From Archaeoglobaceae archaeon (lineage in GTDB: Archaea; Halobacteriota; Archaeoglobi; Archaeoglobales; JdFR-42), in NCBI GenBank assembly GCA_015523685.1, contig WAJW01000135.1, positions 1 through 23,983 on the forward strand: a DNA stretch of 23,983 nt, written 5' to 3'. The notes beneath the pieces were generated by a model that did no database searches, was not told where the DNA came from, and saw only the letters and a program-made list of their open reading frames with translations. The position numbers were made by a program, and so were the translations under genes. This document shows, piece by piece, positions 7,834 to 15,614 of this stretch. The stretch's first letter is position 1. Every line of letters begins with the position of its first letter.

Positions 7834-9153
7834 TCACATATCCCCGAGCCTGTCTTTTCTGAGATCCAATACCCGTTTTGCCTTGATACCTTCCTGTTTT
7901 ATTGTCCCCGGGTCCACGATCTTAACTCTGGGTCTGAAGCCGGTTATGTTTTTGATCTCCTTCTCGTAGTATCCCGCAAGCTTCCTTTTTTCATCTTCAG
8001 GCAATGCCTTCAATGATTCAACCTCCACCGTCATAACATCCAGAAATCCGTTCTTATCAACGATTATCCTGTAGTTGACTCCTCCTTTCTGATGCCTCAT
8101 CAGTGCCTCTTCGATCTGGCTTGGAAATATGTTTGTTCCGCTGACAATTATCATGTCGTCTGTTCTCCCTATTATGGTGGAATGCTTTACGTGGGTTCTT
8201 CCGCAATCACATTCTTTCACGTCGTAAACAATCGCAAGATCCTTGGTTCTGTATCTCAGAATGGGCATGGCCTCTTTTGTAAGAGTTGATATGACAAGTT
8301 CTCCCTTCTCCTCAGGCTCAACAGGCTCTCCAGTCTGGGGATCTATGCATTCTAAATAGAAATGATCCTCCCAGAGATGGAGACCATCGTGAAGATCACA
8401 GTCAGTTGAAACTCCGGGACCGCACATCTCACTCAGGCCATAAACGTTGTGGGCATCCATGTCCCAGAGGTCGTTCATCCTCTTTCTCAGCCCTTCGGTG
8501 AATGTTTCAGCTCCAAAAAGCCCCGCCCTCACTTTGAGATCCTTCGAGGGGTCTATCCCCATGTTTATCGCGGTTTTGGCAAGATGAAGGGCATAGCTTA
8601 TCACCCCGGACATAAATGTTGTTCCGTAGTCCCTCATCAGGGTTATCTGTCTCTCGGTTTCCCCTCCACTGCTGGGTACGATCAGAGCACCTATTTTCCT
8701 TGCTCCGTAGTGAAATCCAAAGGCTCCGGTAAAAAGACCGTAAGGGATGGGGTTCTGAAATATATCCTTTTTTGTCAGGCCTGACATGGCCAGACATCTC
8801 GCCATCACCTCTCCCCATACATCCAGATCATTTAGAGTGTAGAACACGGTGGTGGGTTTTCCGGTTGTACCTGAAGATGCATGGAGTTCGACAACATCTT
8901 CAACGGGCACTGCAAGAAGACCGAAGGGATAGTTCTTCCTGAGATCCTTTTTTTCCATGAAGGGAAGTTTCCTGATGTCATCCAGAGTTTTTATGTCTTC
9001 AGGCTTCACACCGACATCCTTCATTTTCCTTCTGTAATACGGGATGTTCTCGTAGGAGACATGAACGCTTCTTTTCAATCTCTCAAGCTGAATCTCCCTG
9101 AGTTTTCTCCTGTCCATCCGTTCCATTTTTTCATTGAACATGTAATCTTTCAT
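7834..9153 (-). CDS. paaK: Phenylacetate-CoA ligase-type AMP-forming acyl-CoA ligase
   Basis: The 439-residue protein is an adenylate-forming ligase of the PaaK group, which makes aryl-CoA from a carboxylate, ATP and CoA. The ATP-binding loop HASSGTTGKPT is near residues 91-101. NVYGLSEMCGPG carries the adenine-contacting motif, ILRYRTKDL the hinge Asp, and GRTDDMIIVSGTNIFP the C-terminal lid. EGIKAKRVLD provides the family's late Lys. Phenylacetate and indoleacetate are common substrates, but related archaeal enzymes vary. A GTG at 9162 would add three residues. ATG 9153 follows GAGAGGTG by 6 nt and is preferred. It overlaps the upstream synthetase gene by 23 nt and is the last gene of the long operon. 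It ends 17 nt from the convergent adenine deaminase-like gene. Confidence 0.9.
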   Translation of the reverse strand: MKDYMFNEKMERMDRRKLREIQLERLKRSVHVSYENIPYYRRKMKDVGVKPEDIKTLDDIRKLPFMEKKDLRKNYPFGLLAVPVEDVVELHASSGTTGKPTTVFYTLNDLDVWGEVMARCLAMSGLTKKDIFQNPIPYGLFTGAFGFHYGARKIGALIVPSSGGETERQITLMRDYGTTFMSGVISYALHLAKTAINMGIDPSKDLKVRAGLFGAETFTEGLRKRMNDLWDMDAHNVYGLSEMCGPGVSTDCDLHDGLHLWEDHFYLECIDPQTGEPVEPEEKGELVISTLTKEAMPILRYRTKDLAIVYDVKECDCGRTHVKHSTIIGRTDDMIIVSGTNIFPSQIEEALMRHQKGGVNYRIIVDKNGFLDVMTVEVESLKALPEDEKRKLAGYYEKEIKNITGFRPRVKIVDPGTIKQEGIKAKRVLDLRKDRLGDM

Positions 9154-10753
9154 CAAGAACACCTCTCAGTTTTGCATATTTTATGAGAGAATGAAATGCG
9201 AAAGCGCATCTTTCGGGAGAGGGGAGAATGGGAATCCCGGCATTTTTGAAGATCCTCTCAATTTCGGGATCATCGATCACGTATGCGATCACGGGTTTTT
9301 TGTGTTTTCTTGAGGCCCTAACAGCTGAATCTCCAAACTCCCTTGAGTCCAGGCCAACGTTGATGGCTATCACTCCACCCACATATGGGGCAGACAGGAC
9401 CGCATCAAAGCAGTCGTAGTAGGCGTCAAAGGGTGTGGCAGGGGTCATGTCAAGGGGATTTGATATAGCAGCAATGGGTGAGACAGCATTTTTAAGCCTT
9501 GCTTTAAGTTCTTCGTCGAATTCAGGCACAGAAACTCCGAGCTCTTCACAGAGATCGCTCACCGCAACTCCCGGACCACCACTTATAGTAACAATGGCAA
9601 TGCCATCTGATTCAGGTAGGGGCTGATTTGAAAGCACGTATGCAGAGTCGAGCATCTTTTCAAACTCCCTGAAAATCATCCCTCCTCCCTGTCTGCATGC
9701 AGACTCGAATACTCTGTATTCACCTGCCATTGAACCTGTATGGGACATAGCAGCTCTCGTTCCCGCCGATGTGCGACCTATTTTGTAAATGAGAACGGGT
9801 TTTTCAGGTGTAACTGACTTCAGGGTCTCCATAAACCTTTTACCCTGTTTGACACCCTCAAGAAGGAGCATTATCACATCAGTGGTCTCATCCTCTCTCA
9901 GATACTCCATGAGCTCGATGTAACTCACATCGGCCATATTCCCTATGCTTACGAATTTGCTGAATTTCAGCCCATTGGTTCTGGCATAGTGGAGTGCAAC
10001 ACCTCCAAAAGCTCCACTCTGTGATATGAATGCAACGTTCCCTTTTTCCATTGGGACATCCCAGAAATAGCTTGCATTGAGTCCGGTGTGGGTGTCAAGT
10101 ATTCCCATGCAGTTGGGTCCAACTATTCTCATCCCGCTCTTTCCTGCAATTTCAGCGAGTTTGTCCTGGATTGCCCTTCCCTCTTCCCCCGTCTCTCCGA
10201 ACCCAGCAGAAAGAATCAGGCATGCCCTCACACCCTTGCTTGCACAGTCCTCCACTGCAGACAGAACATATTTCCCCGGGATGGAGAGAACTGCAAGTTC
10301 AACGTCGGCCTCAACCTCGAGTATTGAACTGTAAGCCCTCCATCCGAGGATCTCTTTCTCCTTTGGATTGATTGGGTACAGTTCTCCCTCGAAATTGTCG
10401 GCAATGTTTTTGAATAGAGTAAAACCGAGCTTCTTCTCACTGGATGTTGCGCCAAAAACGGCTATTGAGGATGGGTTGAAAAATGATTCAAGTCCAGAAC
10501 CACCGCCTGCAGGAAAGGAGATGGCTATCTCATCTCCGTGGGACAGTTTATGGTCTCTGTCCACCTCCTTTCCATTGACAATCAGCACCACACCCCGGTA
10601 AGCCCTCTGAAATGCCTCTCTCATCTCCCTGCCGTATCTGGCCTCGAGGGTCTTCATCAGTTCTCCTGCTGTTATTCCATCTTCAACACTCAGCCTCTCC
10701 TCTCTTTTTCCGGTAATCTGGGAAAAGTAACCCAGATACCTTATTCTGACCAT
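9131..10753 (-). CDS. MoaD-like ubiquitin-fold domain fused to ADP-forming acyl-CoA synthetase alpha subunit
   Basis: This 540-residue protein has two parts in one uninterrupted frame. Residues 1-85 are a MoaD/ThiS-type beta-grasp domain (VRIRYLGYFSQITGK, VLIVNGKEV, GDEIAISFPAGGG), ending in the di-glycine that in MoaD is adenylated and thiocarboxylated. From residue 89 (LESFFNPSSIAVFGAT) it is the alpha subunit of an NDP-forming acyl-CoA synthetase, with its CoA-binding domain, IVGPNCMG, FISQSGAFGG and the phosphorylated His338 in MSHTGS. Such enzymes make ATP from acyl-CoA, or the reverse. The beta subunit (ATP-grasp) is absent from the window. No in-frame ATG, GTG or TTG was seen at the junction, so separate translation of the second part is unlikely. 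ATG 10753 has GGGTGA upstream. Confidence 0.9.
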   Translation of the reverse strand: MVRIRYLGYFSQITGKREERLSVEDGITAGELMKTLEARYGREMREAFQRAYRGVVLIVNGKEVDRDHKLSHGDEIAISFPAGGGSGLESFFNPSSIAVFGATSSEKKLGFTLFKNIADNFEGELYPINPKEKEILGWRAYSSILEVEADVELAVLSIPGKYVLSAVEDCASKGVRACLILSAGFGETGEEGRAIQDKLAEIAGKSGMRIVGPNCMGILDTHTGLNASYFWDVPMEKGNVAFISQSGAFGGVALHYARTNGLKFSKFVSIGNMADVSYIELMEYLREDETTDVIMLLLEGVKQGKRFMETLKSVTPEKPVLIYKIGRTSAGTRAAMSHTGSMAGEYRVFESACRQGGGMIFREFEKMLDSAYVLSNQPLPESDGIAIVTISGGPGVAVSDLCEELGVSVPEFDEELKARLKNAVSPIAAISNPLDMTPATPFDAYYDCFDAVLSAPYVGGVIAINVGLDSREFGDSAVRASRKHKKPVIAYVIDDPEIERIFKNAGIPILPSPERCAFAFHSLIKYAKLRGVLDERLHVQ

Positions 10754-10762
10754 CAAACAGAT

Positions 10763-10963
10763 TCACCCTCGTATAAAGGAGATTTTTGCTCCTTTTCTGG
10801 CCTCCATTTCCTCCCTGCTCAAGCCAAGACATCTGTTGCAGAGATTTTTACTTTTGTCAAAATGAAGGTCACAGAAGGTCTTCCCGCATTTCCAGCACAC
10901 GTTCACCCTGACTCCTGGCTGTGAGAGATCTATCCTCTTTCCGCATGTCTTACAGAGTGGCAT
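10763..10963 (-). CDS. Small cross-brace zinc-finger protein
   Basis: The 66-residue basic protein has eight likely zinc ligands in the order Cys4, Cys7, Cys23, Cys26, Cys31, His34, Cys42, Cys45. The spacing C-x2-C-x15-C-x2-C-x4-C-x2-H-x7-C-x2-C resembles AN1/B-box-like double zinc sites. No catalytic motif is present and no function is assigned. It may be a nucleic-acid- or protein-binding adaptor, or an assembly factor for its neighbours. Its ATG shares one base with the TAA stop of the AOR gene (TAATG), which suggests coupled translation and a matched supply with AOR. The gap to the MoaD-synthetase gene is 9 nt. Such small ORFs are easily missed, but the ligand pattern and packing support it. 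Confidence 0.85.
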   Translation of the reverse strand: MPLCKTCGKRIDLSQPGVRVNVCWKCGKTFCDLHFDKSKNLCNRCLGLSREEMEARKGAKISFIRG

Positions 10964-12945
10964 TATACCACCAGCCCCTCCTTTTCAAGAATCTCAAGCA
11001 CATCATCGAGTTCAAGCTGTTGAAGTGTTTCTTTTTTGATAAGTCCGGTTTTCAGATCCCAGCCTCTCAGCTCATAGTATCTATCGAGGAGTTTTTTGAA
11101 CATCTTTCTTGAAAACACCTCTCCCTTCGCCGGTCCCTTGGGTACCTTATCCCTGAAGAATCTTTCTGGAAGCGTGTCATCCTTTCTTCTTATGCCCCTC
11201 CTGAGGTTGAACGCTCTCTCCACATTTATGATTCTTTTTCCTATATTCAGAAGCTCCTCATAGGATATATCCCATCCTGTCGCAGCTGAGATCCATTCAT
11301 GGTATTTGATGGAATGAACCTCTCCCTTCATGTTGAATACTCTGTGAAGTATCTCGGGCACCGGATACTGGGCATAGTAGCTTGCGTGCATGAATCTGCA
11401 CGAGCCTATGGAATCTGTTATTGCTCCGAGCTCCTCATGCCACGCAATCATTTCAGCTTTTCCACCGTATTTTCTGAGATTAACAGCCTCCTCATTACCG
11501 AAAAGCTCTTTCCCCACTTCGGGTGGAAGTTTTATCATCTCAAAGACTGGATGGGCCCTGAGGTGATCAGATCCCCTGCTTGCAACAGCGTAGGCAAATC
11601 CGAATCCCTTGGCACCTCTCGGATCGCAGGCAATGGAATCCATTCCTTTCACATTTGAAGTGTAATATGTTGCCTCGTCTGATATGGCTCTGGTTGCCAG
11701 GTAGGAACCCAGACCTCCAAGCTCCCCAAGCCTTCCCTCTCTCCTCGCTATCCTGTGTATCGCTTCCACCATTGCATCTGCATTGCCGAATCTGAGATCC
11801 AGCCCATCTACATGTTCTCTGTCAATCAACCCAACCTCCATGAGTTCCATGAATGTGGCTATCATGTTTCCACATGAAACCGCATCCATGCCATAATCGT
11901 TTGCGATCATGTTCGCATGGAAAACGGCATCAAAATCACTCACACCGCACTTACTGCCAAAAGCAGCTATGGACTCGTATTCTATATTACCCCTTGTCCC
12001 TGCATACTTTCCGGTTCTTATGATTCCATATCTCTTGCATCTGTTTGGGCAGGACATGCATGCCCTCCCCGCTGGAATTGGTGCCTCTTTTGTCGAAAAC
12101 CTGTCCCTGAACTCCTCTCCACTTATCTTGTCTGCATCTTCAAAATAAGACTCCCTGAAATTTCTTGTGGGGAGCCATCCCTGTGCATTACCCCATCCAA
12201 CGCAGACCGCAGTACCGAGAACCGAATGTTCCTGTGTTTTAAAGCCAAGATCGTTCATCAGGGCAAGCCATGCATCCTGTATTGCCTCATAGTATCTCCC
12301 GGGGTCGGCAACCTCAAGAGAACCCGTTCCGCTTACCGCAATTGCTTTCAGATTTTTCGATGCCATCACGGTACCCATTCCTGCTCTTCCCGCTGCATCC
12401 CAGTAATCAAAAATTATGCTTCCGTAAAGCACCTGATTTTCTGCTGCCGGGCCTACCGCACCCACCTTAACGTCATCGTGCCTCTCCTTAAGTATATCCG
12501 TTGTCTCGAAAATACCTCTCCCCCACAGGTCTGACGCATCGACCAACTCAACATGATCGTCCTCTATCAGCAGATACACGGGTTTTTCAGATCTCCCTGT
12601 GATGATTATGTTGTCGTATCCCGCATATTTCAGTTCGGGGGCAAGATTTGTTCCCGCATTTGAATTTCCGAAGATCCCAGTCAGTGGAGATAGTGCTGTT
12701 ACATCCAGTCTCCCCGTTGTTAATCCCAGAAGTCCGTTGATCGGACCCGAAGCAACAAGCAGAACATTGTCGGGACTCAGAGGATCAACTTCGGGTCCCA
12801 CCATATCGAAAAGAAGCTTTCCATTCAATCCTCTTCCACCAAGAAATCTCCTGGCGAGAGTTTTGTCAAGTCGCTCTGAATGGACCTTTCCCCTGGTCAG
12901 ATCCACTTTGAGTGTTTTTCCCGCATATGCATACATCTTCTCCAT
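10963..12945 (-). CDS. aor: Tungsten aldehyde:ferredoxin oxidoreductase (AOR family)
   Basis: The 660-residue protein is an AOR-family enzyme carrying a tungsten or molybdenum bis-pterin and one [4Fe-4S] cluster. It oxidises aldehydes to acids with ferredoxin, or the reverse. GGRGLNGKLL near residue 37 and GRAGMGTVMASKNLKAI near residue 187 are family signatures. Cluster cysteines are Cys296, Cys299 and Cys303 (CMSCPNRC) and the distant Cys516 (GSCRF), matching the spacing in Pyrococcus AOR. EYES near 324 and the DPRG...HLRA stretch (about 441-464) line the active site. ATG 12945 shares a base with the ferredoxin stop (TGATG); a GTG at 12948 would add one residue. The flanking four-cluster ferredoxin and MoaD-like domain suggest dedicated electron transfer and cofactor supply. 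Confidence 0.95.
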   Translation of the reverse strand: MEKMYAYAGKTLKVDLTRGKVHSERLDKTLARRFLGGRGLNGKLLFDMVGPEVDPLSPDNVLLVASGPINGLLGLTTGRLDVTALSPLTGIFGNSNAGTNLAPELKYAGYDNIIITGRSEKPVYLLIEDDHVELVDASDLWGRGIFETTDILKERHDDVKVGAVGPAAENQVLYGSIIFDYWDAAGRAGMGTVMASKNLKAIAVSGTGSLEVADPGRYYEAIQDAWLALMNDLGFKTQEHSVLGTAVCVGWGNAQGWLPTRNFRESYFEDADKISGEEFRDRFSTKEAPIPAGRACMSCPNRCKRYGIIRTGKYAGTRGNIEYESIAAFGSKCGVSDFDAVFHANMIANDYGMDAVSCGNMIATFMELMEVGLIDREHVDGLDLRFGNADAMVEAIHRIARREGRLGELGGLGSYLATRAISDEATYYTSNVKGMDSIACDPRGAKGFGFAYAVASRGSDHLRAHPVFEMIKLPPEVGKELFGNEEAVNLRKYGGKAEMIAWHEELGAITDSIGSCRFMHASYYAQYPVPEILHRVFNMKGEVHSIKYHEWISAATGWDISYEELLNIGKRIINVERAFNLRRGIRRKDDTLPERFFRDKVPKGPAKGEVFSRKMFKKLLDRYYELRGWDLKTGLIKKETLQQLELDDVLEILEKEGLVV

Positions 12946-13427
12946 CACAGACCCCTCGCGCGAGATTTTGCGGCAGCCTCCTTTCTCGCCCTTTTAACCT
13001 GCTTCATATGATCAACGTGGAGTTCATCTGTGTAATCAACCGCCTTTGTGAAACACCATTTTACACATTCGGGATCTCCACGACATAGATCACATTTGAA
13101 AAACACCTTTCGCTCCTCATCGAATCCTATGGCTCCAAAGGGGCACGCGATCATGCACCTCTTGCATCCAATGCAGATGTCCGGGTCGAGAATCATTGCC
13201 CATGTGTCCTCATCCCTGTAAATGGCTTTGACAGGACATACCATTTCACATGGGGCGTTCTCGCAGTGCTCACATCCAGTGGGAACATCCACGCCTTCCC
13301 TGTCAAATTTCACCACCCTTATCCTTGATTTGGATGGTGAAAAGAGACCCTCATTTATAAAACTGCATGCCAGCTCGCAGGCTCTGCATCCTGTGCAGAG
13401 GTCTGAGTTAAAAACAAGCTTCTTCAA
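12945..13427 (-). CDS. Four-cluster ferredoxin, probable AOR electron-transfer subunit
   Basis: The 160-residue protein has sixteen cysteines in four groups: 11/14/17/21, 52/55/60/64, 85/88/91/95 and 112/115/121/125. Each group can hold one [4Fe-4S] cluster. The layout matches electron-transfer subunits of the HycB/AorA type that pass electrons between an oxidoreductase and another carrier. The last group, with a CRGDPEC insert, is the usual variant third/fourth cluster of this family. A basic tail follows with no signal peptide, so it is cytoplasmic. The start is a TTG, chosen because GGAGGTG stands 5 nt upstream and there is no nearby in-frame ATG. The start overlaps the regulator stop by 4 nt, and the AOR gene follows directly. 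Confidence 0.93.
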   Translation of the reverse strand: MKKLVFNSDLCTGCRACELACSFINEGLFSPSKSRIRVVKFDREGVDVPTGCEHCENAPCEMVCPVKAIYRDEDTWAMILDPDICIGCKRCMIACPFGAIGFDEERKVFFKCDLCRGDPECVKWCFTKAVDYTDELHVDHMKQVKRARKEAAAKSRARGL

Positions 13428-14404
13428 TTCATCACCTCCAGATCTCCAACGTCCACAAATCTATCGAATTCAAGTATTTCCTGTGAGACGTGGACCTCTA
13501 TATCCACGCCCTCGGATCTGAGAATTCCAATCGGTGTTGACGGTCCAACACACACGAACCCCACCTTGTTCACCCCCCTGGGGGGGACACCACAGACCGC
13601 ATCATCCAGTTCTCCTATCCTGTATATGGGCGAGATGTTTATTTCAGAAAGAGCATCCATGATCTCTCTTACCCTGTTTCTCGCAACGAACGGAATCTCC
13701 CTGTATATCCCGAATATCTCTCCATCACCCCTGTTTATGAGATCTGGCTCTCTCTTGGTGAACATCCTCTGAATGAAAAGATCAAGAGCGGTTATGGATG
13801 ATTCCTCAAATCCTATTACCTGGGTGAATCTCTTCAGTTCGAAATCGGACATCTCTATTGATCCAGCAAATCTAAGAACACTTGCGATGCCATTCCGCAT
13901 TAAAATGGAATCAAGGGTGAAGCTTGACAGGTAGTACAGCCCTATCTCCCCCTCTCCAGCAAATGGTAATTCAGGTTCAAGAGAAACCATCTTGCTGAAA
14001 GCAAGCCCCTTATCTCCACATTTCCTGAAGACCTCCACAACATCGACCAATCTGTTTTCAGGGAAAACTGCAAGATTTGCAATAACCTTGCCCCTTCCTC
14101 TTTCAGGATCAAAATCTGCGTAGAAGATGCATTCATGGATTCTCCCGAGACCGTATCCGATTCTATCGGCGATATTACCCTTTTCTATTTCCCTCCTCCC
14201 TTTCTCTGTTATGACTCTACCCTTCAATCCGTAGTTCTTTGTGAGGCCCCTCTCATCCAGGATTCTCAGGTGGTATCTCACTGCCTGCTCGGTCAGGTTT
14301 ATGCCCCTTTCCCTCAACCTTGTGGCTATGTATCTTGCTCCAACAGGATCACTATGCTCGGATAAAATTTTGAGAATTTCAATGACCTTCCTTTCAATAT
14401 TCAC
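13424..14404 (-). CDS. NrpR-family winged-helix transcriptional regulator (single regulatory domain)
   Basis: The 326-residue protein has an N-terminal winged helix (about 1-75: ARYIATRLRERG, LTEQAVRYHLRILDERGL) followed by one DUF128/NrpR regulatory domain (about 85-326). Marks of that domain are FRKCGDKGLAFSK, the ITALDLFIQRM segment, GEIFGIYREIPFVARNRV and the late GPSTPIGILRSEGVDIE. NrpR of methanogens represses nitrogen-assimilation genes and is relieved by 2-oxoglutarate. Here the gene lies inside a carbon-catabolic operon, so local control by a 2-oxoacid or acid intermediate is a reasonable inference. The GTG start has AGGAGG 8 nt upstream, and the TAG stop of the CoA-transferase gene is part of that site. 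It overlaps the ferredoxin start by 4 nt. Confidence 0.85.
   Translation of the reverse strand: MNIERKVIEILKILSEHSDPVGARYIATRLRERGINLTEQAVRYHLRILDERGLTKNYGLKGRVITEKGRREIEKGNIADRIGYGLGRIHECIFYADFDPERGRGKVIANLAVFPENRLVDVVEVFRKCGDKGLAFSKMVSLEPELPFAGEGEIGLYYLSSFTLDSILMRNGIASVLRFAGSIEMSDFELKRFTQVIGFEESSITALDLFIQRMFTKREPDLINRGDGEIFGIYREIPFVARNRVREIMDALSEINISPIYRIGELDDAVCGVPPRGVNKVGFVCVGPSTPIGILRSEGVDIEVHVSQEILEFDRFVDVGDLEVMN
13425..13439 (-). promoter_or_regulatory. Strong RBS that fixes a TTG start (ferredoxin)
   Basis: The minus strand reads GGAGGTGATGAATTG. A near-complete Shine-Dalgarno sequence ends 5 nt before the TTG that opens the ferredoxin frame. The ATG inside the string is in the regulator frame and leads straight to its TGA stop. 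Confidence 0.7.
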
Positions 14405-14419
14405 AGATCAGTCCTCCTA
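14402..14419 (-). promoter_or_regulatory. RBS with embedded stop that fixes a GTG start (NrpR-type regulator)
   Basis: The minus strand reads TAGGAGGACTGATCTGTG. TAG ends the CoA-transferase gene and forms the first bases of the Shine-Dalgarno sequence for the regulator, whose start is GTG. Confidence 0.65.
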
Positions 14420-15601
14420 AACAATTCCCTTTTCCTTCAATCTCCCGATTTCACTGTCTCCGATGTTCAAAATGTTTTTCAGAATCTCCTCTGTGTGTTC
14501 TCCAAGTTCGGGAGCAGGAGCAAATTCCTCCTTTTCCCCTTCTATTTTCACCGGGGTTCCCATTGTTTTCACCTTACCGTAGGAAGGATGGGTGAATTCG
14601 ACGATCATGTTCCTGAGTCTTATCTGCTCATCCTCCACCACTCTGTCGATGGTGTTTATGGGTGAACACGGAACACCTCTTGAATTTAGAATCTCCAGCC
14701 ATTCGTCTGTTGTTTTTTCAAGGAATCTCTCACTCAGGATTTTATCAAGTTCATCCCTGTTTTCGACCCTCTTTGAATTACTTTCGAATCTTGGATCTCT
14801 GGCGAGATCTTCCAGCCCTATGGCCGAACAGAAGTTCTCCCAGATTCTCTCTGTGAAAACAGCTATCACCATGAACCCATCTTTAGTCTGGTATGCCCTG
14901 TAGGGGACAATTGATGGATGTCCCGATCCCACCCGTTCAGTGACGTATCCCGCTGAAAGATAGTACTGCACCATGTAGGTTAAGAGGGAGAAGGTGCAGT
15001 CAAGGAGGCTCAGCTCTATTCTGGCTCCTCTTCCCGTCCTCTGCCTCTCGTTCAGGGCAGCGAGTACACTTATTGCACCGTAGAGTCCTCCTGCCAGGTC
15101 ACCTATTGGAATGCCCATTCTGACCGGTGCACCGTCTCTCTCCCCGGTTACACTCATGGCTCCACTGTAGGCCTGAATGGCCAGATCAAAGGCAGGATGA
15201 TCCTTTTTTGGCCCCTCATTTCCGTATGCGGAAATGGAGCAGCAGATGATCTTTGGATTCACTCTTCTGAGTTTTTCGTACTCTATTCCGAGTCTCTCAT
15301 GAACTCCCGGTCTGAAGTTGTCAATTACAACGTCAGATTTTTTGACCAGCTCATAGAAGATCCTTCTCCCCTCATCTGACTTCAGGTCGAGTGTGAGACT
15401 CTTTTTATTTCTGTTTATGCTGATGAAATATGCGCTCATACCATCCACAAAAAAAGGACCTATCTCTCTCGTTGGATCTCCCTTTCCGGGATCCTCAATC
15501 TTTATCACTTCCGCTCCAAGATCTCCCAGTATCATTGTGGCAAACGGTCCTGCGAGCATCCTTGTGAGATCGAGGATTCTTACGCCTTCAAGAGCTTTCA
15601 T
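14417..15601 (-). CDS. Family III CoA-transferase (CaiB/BaiF/Frc type)
   Basis: The 394-residue protein moves CoA between carboxylic acids without ATP. The N-terminus LEGVRILDLTRMLAGPFA and GDLGAEVIKIEDPGKGD are the family signature. The catalytic Asp139 lies in the HPAFDLAIQAYSG segment, the position of the Asp in formyl-CoA transferase that forms the aspartyl-CoA intermediate. VVIDNFRPGV and RTGRGARIELSLLDC are also typical. Known members include formyl-, carnitine- and benzylsuccinate-CoA transferases; the last acts next to mutase or dehydrogenase steps in anaerobic degradation. The substrate here is unknown. The longest frame begins at 15643 inside the mutase gene, but ATG 15601 follows GAGGTG by 6 nt and matches family N-termini. 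Confidence 0.93.
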   Translation of the reverse strand: MKALEGVRILDLTRMLAGPFATMILGDLGAEVIKIEDPGKGDPTREIGPFFVDGMSAYFISINRNKKSLTLDLKSDEGRRIFYELVKKSDVVIDNFRPGVHERLGIEYEKLRRVNPKIICCSISAYGNEGPKKDHPAFDLAIQAYSGAMSVTGERDGAPVRMGIPIGDLAGGLYGAISVLAALNERQRTGRGARIELSLLDCTFSLLTYMVQYYLSAGYVTERVGSGHPSIVPYRAYQTKDGFMVIAVFTERIWENFCSAIGLEDLARDPRFESNSKRVENRDELDKILSERFLEKTTDEWLEILNSRGVPCSPINTIDRVVEDEQIRLRNMIVEFTHPSYGKVKTMGTPVKIEGEKEEFAPAPELGEHTEEILKNILNIGDSEIGRLKEKGIV

Positions 15602-15614
15602 TGTGAACACCTCA
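15599..15614 (-). promoter_or_regulatory. Stop/RBS/start junction TGAGGTG-N6-ATG (mutase to CoA-transferase)
   Basis: The minus strand reads TGAGGTGTTCACAATG. The mutase stop TGA is the start of the ribosome binding site for the CoA-transferase, with 10 nt between stop and start. Confidence 0.75.

Noticed and set aside
10480..10510. Assembly error or internal start separating MoaD and synthetase parts
   Set aside because: The frame is continuous, and the junction codons contain no in-frame ATG, GTG or TTG and no ribosome binding site. Both sides are well conserved.
11917..12534. Rightward 205-codon open frame
   Set aside because: It is antisense to the AOR gene, whose cluster cysteines and signatures are intact. 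The sequence is cysteine- and proline-rich noise.
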